From: Cryomorphaceae bacterium
GTDB taxonomy: Bacteria; Bacteroidota; Bacteroidia; Flavobacteriales; Schleiferiaceae
Assembly: GCA_003444795.1 (NCBI GenBank)
Contig: DLWR01000193.1
Span: 1 to 6,214 of the forward strand
Direction: 5' to 3'
DNA length: 6,214 nt
Shown here: positions 1 through 6,000 of the stretch, piece after piece
How the letters are laid out: every line of letters starts with the position of its first letter
Position numbering within the stretch: position 1 is the stretch's first letter
The notes under the pieces: model-generated
What the model was told of the DNA's origin: nothing
Seen by the model: the letters and a program-made list of their open reading frames with translations, nothing else
Databases searched by the model: none
Program-made: the position numbers and the translations under genes

Positions 1-124
1 GGGCCGTCCTCCTGGCGAAGCTGTACGCGGAAGGCCTCCTCAAGGAAGGCATTCAGGGTACGCGGTCGATGTTCTTTTCGTCTTTGAACTCGCCGAAGGA
101 TTCGATGATGGCTAGGTTTTCCAT
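1..124 (-). CDS. nusA: NusA N-terminus, cut by window edge and frameshifted
   Basis: NusA binds RNA polymerase and modulates pausing, termination and antitermination. From the ATG at 124-122 the protein begins MENLAIIESFGEFKDEKNID, which closely matches the usual start of Bacteroidetes NusA (an ESF-EFK-[DE]K-IDRV pattern). After the codons for IDRV the frame hits a TGA at 55-53, only 24 codons in. The expected continuation is present one frame over: from base 59 downward it reads TLNAFLEEAFRVQLRQEDG, open to the window edge, like the family pattern DRVTL-A-LE--FR. A single base appears to be missing around 59-61 (a GTN-ACC junction reads as GTACCC). This is either a sequencing/assembly error or a real mutation; since NusA is normally essential, error is more likely. 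The start lies 12 bases after the rimP stop, the conserved rimP-nusA order, so the two are almost certainly co-transcribed. Confidence 0.85.
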
Positions 125-136
125 GTTTGGGAAAAA

Positions 137-604
137 TCAGAATTTGAACTCCAATACAATTTTGGAGACATCCGAAAGAGCGACCTCTTCACGTACGTCT
201 ACCGTTACTTTTCCCTTGCCCGAGGGCTTGGGTACGCGCTCCGTCCAATGCAGGGTAATCGTCTCGCCGTCATAGCTTTCAAGCGTGCCTTTGAGGGATG
301 TGCCACTGGAAATTCGGTTCACTTTCACCAGGCGACCGATGTGCTTTCGGTACTGAGCAGGAACCTTGAAAGGGGCAAACATGCCGGGCGAAGAAACTTC
401 AATTGAATAATTCTCCGAATCTTCACCCAATGCACCTTCAACGGCTCTGCTCAATTTCTTCAGCTGATCAATGGAAATATGGCCTTCCTCCATGTCTGCA
501 AACACCTTGATCTGGTTGTCTGCATTCATACTGAATTCCACCAAAAACGCCCCGCACGCGGCGAGTTCCTGCTGAACCAAATTTTCCAATTCGACCTGTG
601 TCAT
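137..604 (-). CDS. rimP: Ribosome maturation factor RimP
   Basis: RimP is a cytoplasmic assembly factor that binds the 30S precursor and helps its maturation. The protein is 155 residues, the normal length for the family. The N-terminal alpha/beta domain covers about residues 1-82 and contains the family signature Y-S-I-E-V-S-S-P-G at 66-74; the SH3-like C-terminal domain follows from about 85 to 155, starting around the GRLVKV strand at 90-95. I chose the ATG at 604-602, giving MTQVELENLV, which fits family N-termini. The open frame continues upstream to a TTG at 679, but that extension would run through a terminator hairpin and overlap a -7 promoter box, and its residues do not look like RimP. 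It is followed at 12 bases by nusA, the classic rimP-nusA gene order. No Shine-Dalgarno sequence is visible, as is normal in Bacteroidetes. Identification is firm. Confidence 0.95.
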   Translation of the reverse strand: MTQVELENLVQQELAACGAFLVEFSMNADNQIKVFADMEEGHISIDQLKKLSRAVEGALGEDSENYSIEVSSPGMFAPFKVPAQYRKHIGRLVKVNRISSGTSLKGTLESYDGETITLHWTERVPKPSGKGKVTVDVREEVALSDVSKIVLEFKF

Positions 605-624
605 CCTTGAACGAAAGTTTAGAG

Positions 625-653
625 AACAAAAGAGGGGACTCGCGGTCCCCTCT
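625..653 (-). terminator. Intrinsic terminator after the TonB receptor gene
   Basis: Bases 631-639 (agaggggac) and 645-653 (gtcccctct) form a perfect 9-bp stem with a 5-base loop. Read on the minus strand the stem is followed by TTTGTT (630-625), with the last stem base also T, a usable though interrupted U-tract. No comparable T-run follows on the plus strand, so it should act on minus-strand transcription, about 65 bases after the receptor stop codon. It also lies downstream of the putative rimP promoter, so it would sit in the rimP leader too. Confidence 0.75.
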
Positions 654-676
654 GTGTTGTGCTCACGAAGTTGCCG

Positions 677-684
677 CAAAGGTA
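677..684 (-). promoter_or_regulatory. Putative -7 box of the rimP-nusA promoter
   Basis: On the minus strand bases 684-677 read TACCTTTG, an exact match to the Bacteroidetes -7 consensus TAnnTTTG. Transcription would start near 671 and give a leader of about 65-70 bases before the rimP ATG at 604. No convincing -33 TTG was found about 19-21 bases upstream. The box lies in the gap after the receptor stop codon, the expected place for an independent rimP promoter. Confidence 0.5.
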
Positions 685-716
685 CTAAATCTTATCCATT
701 CTAGCGCTATGTCCCT

Positions 717-2648
717 TTACCACTGAAATGTGAGTGTCATTCGCACTTGCCGACCGGGCTCTAAAACTCCGACTTGCTGGGCCAAGCTCAAGGGATGGGC
801 ATAGGCTGCATTGAGCAGATTGTCCACCCCCAATTCCATGGAAGCATGTTCGCTCAACGATGCCGCCACCTGAGCATGCACCAACCAATAGCCCGGCAAA
901 GACGTAGTGGCCCAGAAGAGCTCCTCACTGTAGGCCAGTCGAGTTTTTGTTTCAAAATACTCGGCTACAACATGGACCATGAGCGGGAGAGGGAGGGCCG
1001 CATTTTGGTAGCGCAGGATAGTGCTCCATTTGGAGGGCGCCACGCTAGGGAGCGGTTCGCCACTTGGCCGTTGTGCATAAACACCGGCGTACATGGCCTG
1101 AACGTGCCAGGGTCCGCGGTGAGCATGCGCCGAAATTTCTCCTCCCGTAAGCATGGCGGGCCCAGCTCCGTAGACAAAGACCCAAGCGCCATCGCGCTCT
1201 TGGGGGTTCAAAGCAATGAAGTCGTCGTATCGCTGGTAGAAACCCCCCACCTGAAGGTCCATAAAGCGCCCCTCCCAATGCCATTGGGCGTCGAGGTTCC
1301 AAAGTTTTTCAGGCCCGAGCGTGGAGTCCCCAATTTCAAAGCGCCCCGCGCCGATGTGGTTGCCAAAGGCATAGCGCTCTTCGAGTTGCGGGGCGCGACT
1401 TCCGCGACTAACGCGCAGCTGTCCGTGGCTGTTTTCGCCGGGGGTCCAGGCGAGGCGCGCCAAACCGCTCCAAACTGGGAATGCTCCCCATTCGCCCCGG
1501 AAACCCCCGGAGGCCTCGAGGTTCTTGACGCGCAGCGCGCGGTGGTAGAAACCCGCTAGATACCCCTGATGGGCGTCGGGGTAGACCCTTTCAACCGCAT
1601 AAGGAAGATTGCTGACATTCCGACTAAATACCTGAAATCCAAAAGTTTCTTCCATTCTACCACCAGAGGAGTTCGAGGAAAATGGCCGTGTGCGGGTTGC
1701 GCTGGTGGTCGAGCTGAGCATTCGCATGGAAAAGCCTATGTGTACATCTTCGCCTTCTTTTTCCTCGCGAAGACTTTGGTTGAACCCTTGATGGGCGCGA
1801 ATACGCCAAACACCTCTTTGCCACTGACTTTCCAATGCCCAATAGACGCCTTGGATGGTCTGATTCTGACCCGAATGTTCATCCGCGCTATCTACATGGG
1901 CCAAAGGCCCCTCTGGAACGCCTAGCTGACGCCCAGAAGCCGTTAAACTCATTCGGTGCTGGCCCCTTTTTGCTTCTGAGCTGCCCCAATTCCAAAGGGC
2001 TCTAAATGCACGTGTATGTCCGTCGCTTCCGTGAACGGTATCGCCATGGGCATCCCGGTATTCGGACTGATTTGCGGATGAAACACCCAAAAAATAGGGC
2101 GTCAAGGACGTGCCTGGGCCATGGTACGACCATTGACCTCCGGCAAGATTGCTTCCAGCGAAGCCTTGAAACTGCCGTTGATGTTCCGTCTTCGGACGGA
2201 CATCCGTGAAATACAACACACCACTGAGAGCATCCGTTCCTAGCGCTAAGGTGTTTGGACCGAGTAAAATTTCGGCATGATCAACGCCCAAAAGCGGAAA
2301 ATCAAGGCCGTGATCAAGACCTCCTTGAAGATTATCGTAGCGCCAACCTTGGAAGGCTGTTAAAACACGGTTACCGCCTAGACCACGTAGGACGGGTTTA
2401 AGGGATTGCCCACCTGCCGAGGACCACTGCAAGCTGGGGCTTTGATCTGAAAGGCGACGCATTTGAAGGGGGTCGCCTTGAGCGAAGGGGCGAACTGGGG
2501 CAAAGGTGGCGGCCTCATTCGTTTGAACGATCCCATCGGAGGCACAAACATGGGCCTCCGTAAGTTCAAGGTAGAATTCGGGTTCTGGGAGCGTGTCCAC
2601 GCTGCCCAAGGACGCACTGAATAGTCCGCCCAACAGGGGTAATATCAT
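717..2648 (-). CDS. TonB-dependent outer-membrane receptor, probably for metal uptake
   Basis: A 643-residue TonB-dependent receptor: an outer-membrane beta-barrel closed by a plug, taking up a bound substrate with energy from TonB-ExbBD. The first 15-16 residues (MILPLLGGLFSASLG) look like a short signal peptide. The plug spans roughly residues 50-150, with the typical pieces RGLGGNRVL (88-96), DHGLDFP (112-118), and an E-I-L-L-G-P...G-T-D-A-L-S-G-V stretch (126-144). The rest is barrel, with alternating aromatic strands, a Ser/Thr-rich loop near 313-329, a late G-V-D-N-L-L-N-A-A-Y motif and P-G-R before the C-terminal FQW, the aromatic end typical of outer-membrane barrels. It lacks the N-terminal carboxypeptidase-like domain common in Bacteroidetes SusC-type receptors and is shorter than they are, so polysaccharide import is unlikely. 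The plug resembles the ZnuD/OprC-like metal receptors, and the upstream partner is His/Cys-rich; the metal assignment is inference. The gene starts 18 bases after its partner stops. A canonical TonB box was not identified. Confidence 0.88.
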   Translation of the reverse strand: MILPLLGGLFSASLGSVDTLPEPEFYLELTEAHVCASDGIVQTNEAATFAPVRPFAQGDPLQMRRLSDQSPSLQWSSAGGQSLKPVLRGLGGNRVLTAFQGWRYDNLQGGLDHGLDFPLLGVDHAEILLGPNTLALGTDALSGVLYFTDVRPKTEHQRQFQGFAGSNLAGGQWSYHGPGTSLTPYFLGVSSANQSEYRDAHGDTVHGSDGHTRAFRALWNWGSSEAKRGQHRMSLTASGRQLGVPEGPLAHVDSADEHSGQNQTIQGVYWALESQWQRGVWRIRAHQGFNQSLREEKEGEDVHIGFSMRMLSSTTSATRTRPFSSNSSGGRMEETFGFQVFSRNVSNLPYAVERVYPDAHQGYLAGFYHRALRVKNLEASGGFRGEWGAFPVWSGLARLAWTPGENSHGQLRVSRGSRAPQLEERYAFGNHIGAGRFEIGDSTLGPEKLWNLDAQWHWEGRFMDLQVGGFYQRYDDFIALNPQERDGAWVFVYGAGPAMLTGGEISAHAHRGPWHVQAMYAGVYAQRPSGEPLPSVAPSKWSTILRYQNAALPLPLMVHVVAEYFETKTRLAYSEELFWATTSLPGYWLVHAQVAASLSEHASMELGVDNLLNAAYAHPLSLAQQVGVLEPGRQVRMTLTFQW

Positions 2649-2666
2649 AGTTTATTTATTTGGAAA

Positions 2667-2996
2667 TTAGACGTTTACGATGATCCCCCTAGTAGGGGGA
2701 CCTCGTGCATCTCTCTTTCCAAAAAAACAGGCCGAATAGCGCCTTTTGTAGCTGGTGAGTCCCGTTTGAGGATAGGCTGGCCGTGGGGCAAAGTGGAAGT
2801 GAAGCGCCTCCCATGGCGTACTGAAAAAAGCGAATTGATCCAGCTGGCAATGCACCTCTTTGGGGTGCATGTGCGTACCTACCTCCTCACATGCCGCGGC
2901 GTGGCTGTGTTGGCTGTGTTCCCAAGCCTCAAGAGCATCGTGGATGCTCGGAAAGAGCGCCAAGAGCAGCAAAATGGAGGCTAAGTGTCTTCGCAT
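2667..2996 (-). CDS. Small exported His/Cys-rich protein paired with the TonB receptor
   Basis: A 109-residue protein with an N-terminal signal peptide or anchor (MRRHLASILLLLALF, then a likely cleavage region near 18-24). The mature part is rich in possible metal ligands: H27, H30, H32, C36, H42, H44, H49, C50, H66 and H68, including H-S-Q-H-S-H and T-H-M-H-P-K-E-V-H-C. The C-terminal part has a basic YKRRYS stretch and ends with R-G-P-P-T near 99-103. The overall plan (signal peptide, H-x-H-containing centre with Cys, terminal R-x-P-P) resembles uncharacterised small Bacteroidetes proteins encoded just before TonB-dependent receptors; I know no established function for them. Placed 18 bases upstream of the receptor start, it is probably in the same transcript. 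A periplasmic metal-binding or receptor-accessory role is inference. The start ATG at 2996-2994 is supported by the signal peptide immediately following and by a -7 box right upstream. Confidence 0.72.
   Translation of the reverse strand: MRRHLASILLLLALFPSIHDALEAWEHSQHSHAAACEEVGTHMHPKEVHCQLDQFAFFSTPWEALHFHFAPRPAYPQTGLTSYKRRYSACFFGKRDARGPPTRGIIVNV
2684..2700. repeat. Perfect 7-bp hairpin at the 3' end of the small His-rich gene
   Basis: tccccct (2684-2690) and aggggga (2694-2700) are exact reverse complements separated by three bases. The hairpin lies within the last codons of the small gene and about 36 bases upstream of the receptor start. There is no T-run on either side, so it is not an intrinsic terminator. 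It could stabilise or partition the bicistronic mRNA; no function is demonstrated. Confidence 0.5.
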
Positions 2997-3000
2997 GCCC

Positions 3001-3008
3001 CAAATTTA
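3001..3008 (-). promoter_or_regulatory. Putative -7 box for the His-rich protein/receptor unit
   Basis: On the minus strand bases 3008-3001 read TAAATTTG, an exact match to the Bacteroidetes -7 consensus TAnnTTTG. Only four bases separate it from the ATG at 2996. With the usual spacing the transcript would start at or within a few bases of the start codon, so the mRNA could be nearly leaderless. No -33 TTG was found at the expected spacing. Confidence 0.45.
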
Positions 3009-3032
3009 TATCCTTTCGTTCAGTCATGCAGG

Positions 3033-3069
3033 CCTTTTGACCAAAGTCGCGCGCGTGAGTGTCAAAAGG
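3033..3069. repeat. Perfect 9-bp inverted repeat, possible operator
   Basis: ccttttgac (3033-3041) and gtcaaaagg (3061-3069) are exact reverse complements around a 19-bp GC-rich spacer (3042-3060). The centres of the arms are 28 bp apart, close to but not exactly an integral number of DNA turns. The repeat sits in the middle of the divergent promoter region, a natural place for a dimeric regulator of one or both genes. It is not followed by T-runs and is unlikely to be a terminator. Confidence 0.5.
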
Positions 3070-3095
3070 TGCGTTCCTTTGTACTTCTCAAGCAC

Positions 3096-6000
3096 ATGCA
3101 CACCAAGCATCCCCTACCCGCCCTTTTTACAGTCGTCCTATTGTGGGTCACGCAACCGCTATGGGGATGTACTACACCATCTACCGTTTCTTTAGCCACC
3201 CGAACGACCACCAGTATCACCATCAGCTACTCTGCGAGCGGCACCTATCACCAAATTGAATACGGGACCTTGGGCTTCTCCTTGGGAAATGGCAATCGTT
3301 CCGCATGGGTCACTTCCCCAACTTTTGCTGCGAGCAATTTAGAGCCTTCAACGGGCTATGATTTTTACGTCCGAGATAGCTGTTCGGATGGAACCGTTTC
3401 CAGCTGGACGCCCTACTATGCGACGAGCACGTTGTGCGGCGTGGCCGCACTTCCCTGGTTTGAAAATTTTGACCAGGATCAAATGACGCCTCAGCCATCG
3501 TGGCCGGCTACTGGCCCGGGTTCTTGGCCAAACTGCTGGCCTCGAACCCCAACGAGCGGATTCGGCTGGGTGGTGAACCCTACTCCCTTCCCCAACAACT
3601 TCACGGGTCCTGCTTCAGACCATTCGGGCCGGGTCCAATATGCCGTGACCGATGTGATTGGGTTTACAGGCACCAACACCGATGCGACGCTTCGAACTCC
3701 CCAAATCTCGCTCGGCACAGCAAGCAGCCCAGAATTGAGCTTTTGGTACCACATGTTTGGCAATGGCATTGGAAGCTTGGAGGTCCAGGTCAAATCCGTA
3801 GGCACAGGACCATGGACCACGGTTAAAACCATTACGGGCCAGCAACAAACTTCCAAAACAGCCGCCTGGATCAATGAAATAGTGTCCCTGACCGCTTTTG
3901 CAGGCGACACCATCATGATTCGGTTCAAAGGGGTGCGAAATAGCACCTTTACTCAGTTTTCAGAGATGGCGATTGATGACATTCACGTGCGTCAAGGTTC
4001 GGGCTGTGCCGCACCTGCCAACGTTCAAGTCGCTGGTGTCACTTCTTCGACGGCCACCCTTTCTTGGCTGGCAGGAGGAGGCACTTGGAGCCAAATTTGC
4101 TTTGGTACTGGAACGGTTTCCCCGGGAGGAGGCACGATCATTACGGCTACGGGAAATCCTGGCACCTTGACGGGCTTGAGCCCTAACACAACGTATCAGG
4201 CCTATGTTCGGGACAGTTGTTCACTAGGGTCATCCTCCAGCTGGATTGGTCCTGTCAGCTTTACCACGGACTGTGTTCCCGTTACTACGCCTTATTTGGA
4301 AACCTTTGATGGAACTTCCTGGGCTCCTGGCGGATGGGGGCAACCTGGCACTATTCAGGGCTGCTGGAGCCGAAACACTATCGCTGACTACTTCTGGGCC
4401 CCGGGGCCACCAGCCTTCCCCGCATTCAATACGGGACCTAGCGGCGACCACACTCCCGCGGCGGGCGGCAAGTACATGTACACGGAAACGTCAACGTTCA
4501 CCAACGGAACCAGCACGATTCTCACGAGCCCTGCTATCGATTTGGCGCCTTTAGATACCCCGCAGTTGTCCTTTTGGTACCACATGTATGGGGCGGACAT
4601 TGCTGGCCTAACCCTTGAAATATCAACCGGCACTTCGTGGACCAACCTCTGGTCTGTTTCTGGACAGCAACAAACATCGTCGACAGCCCCGTGGTTGGAA
4701 GCGATTATTGACCTAGGCCCCTATGCAAATGACACGATCAAATTGCGATGGACGGGTAGCAAAACCACCACTTTGACGCAAACGGCCGATATCGCTCTGG
4801 ACGATGTGGGGATCTACGAAAAGCCTTCCTGTCCCAAACCATCCGGCCTCGCGGTTACTGGTAAGACCGCGTCTACCGTGACCTTGTCCTGGTCCTCGAC
4901 CGGGGTTTCTCCCTGGCAGGTGGAATACGGCAGCCCTGGTTTCACACCCGGAAACGGCACGGTCGTCACGGCGGCCACCAACCCCTTTACAGTGACGGGC
5001 TTGAATGGTTCTACTTCCTACAGTTTCTATGTTCGGGATACCTGTGGGGTGAGTGGTACCAGCCAATGGGTGGGCCCCATTGGGGCGACTACCTTGTGTA
5101 CGCAAGTGAAGGCTCCGTGGTCTGAAGATTTCAGTGGGACGGATTGGGTGCAGAGTTCGGGCGTATGGAACGATCCGGGCGACATAGGACTTTGCTGGAA
5201 CCGTTCCGATACCACGGGCTACTACTGGACACCTAGATCAGGTGCAACCACTTGGCCTAACACCGGTCCCAACAGTGGGGCAGGCGGCAGTGGAAAGTAC
5301 CTCTACACGAACGTGAACGCTCTGACTCCATTGATTACGCGTGTCACGACTCCCTGGATTGATTTAACGGCTATCGATACCCCGGCTATCTATTTCTGGA
5401 CGCACCTCTATGGTTCCAATATTGGCAGCATGGCGGTAGAAATCAACGACGGAGGTGGTTGGGTTAACCTCACCACGGTTTATCCGGGCGACCAAACGGC
5501 CAAGTCCTCCCCTTGGACCGAAAACATCGTCAACCTCTATACCTACCGAAACGACACCGTTCGCTTCCGCTTCTCGGCATCGCGCAGCAGCGGATGGTGG
5601 GCCATGATGGGCTTGGACAATATCTCTGTAGATGCCGCTCCTCCTCCCACCTGCGTCACCCCTACCACGCTGAGCGTGGCAAGTATCACCCCAACGGGGG
5701 CCACGGTAAGTTTCTCGACGTTGAGCGGTTACTCGCAACTCGCAATAGGAGCAACTGGATTTACGCCAGGCTTTAGCACCCTAACCAACCCGAACGCGAC
5801 CTCCCCTACCGTGCTCACCGCCTTGACCTCCAGCACCTCCTACGATGTGTACGTGCGGGACAGTTGCGGTCCCGGTTTGGTGTCCGGTTGGAAGGGGCCA
5901 TTGACCTTCACAACGCTCCCATGTCCTGCAGTGACGGCAAACTTCAATTACACCGGATTGGTACTTACCCGGATCTTCTCTGCGCAAGGTTCTACCTCTG

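Larger units (their letters stand above)
2997..3095. promoter_or_regulatory. Divergent intergenic promoter region
   Basis: This 99-bp gap separates the divergent small His-rich gene (minus) and the large modular gene (plus), so promoters for both should be here. For the minus strand there is an exact -7 match (see 3001-3008). For the plus strand the best candidate is TTCCTTTG at 3074-3081, one mismatch from TAnnTTTG and 14 bases before the ATG; I saw no -33 TTG at the right distance for either, so the plus assignment is weak. A perfect inverted repeat (3033-3041 with 3061-3069) lies between them. Confidence 0.5.

Noticed and set aside
605..679. N-terminal extension of rimP to a TTG at 679
   Set aside because: It would overlap the -7 box and code through a terminator hairpin, and the added 25 residues do not resemble RimP; the ATG at 604 gives a normal family length.
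774..1559. 261-codon open frame on the plus strand opposite the TonB receptor
   Set aside because: It is entirely antisense to a convincing receptor gene and its translation has no recognisable domain, signal or composition of a real protein.
2860..3259. Overlapping short plus-strand frames across the divergent intergenic region (2860-3195, 3059-3259)
   Set aside because: They cross the His-rich gene antisense or the start of the large gene out of frame, and end early; the frame starting at 3096 has the signal peptide and continues into clear domains.
3491..3946. 151-codon minus-strand open frame opposite the first MAM module
   Set aside because: It is the antisense shadow of the large FN3-MAM gene, with no domain features; the similar minus-strand frames at 4388-4645, 4713-5105, 5364-5738 and 5781-6062 are rejected for the same reason.
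3168..5921. Long tandem repeats considered as a possible CRISPR or mobile repeat array
   Set aside because: The roughly 830-bp period is explained by repeated FN3-MAM protein modules in one reading frame; there are no short identical repeats with unique spacers.
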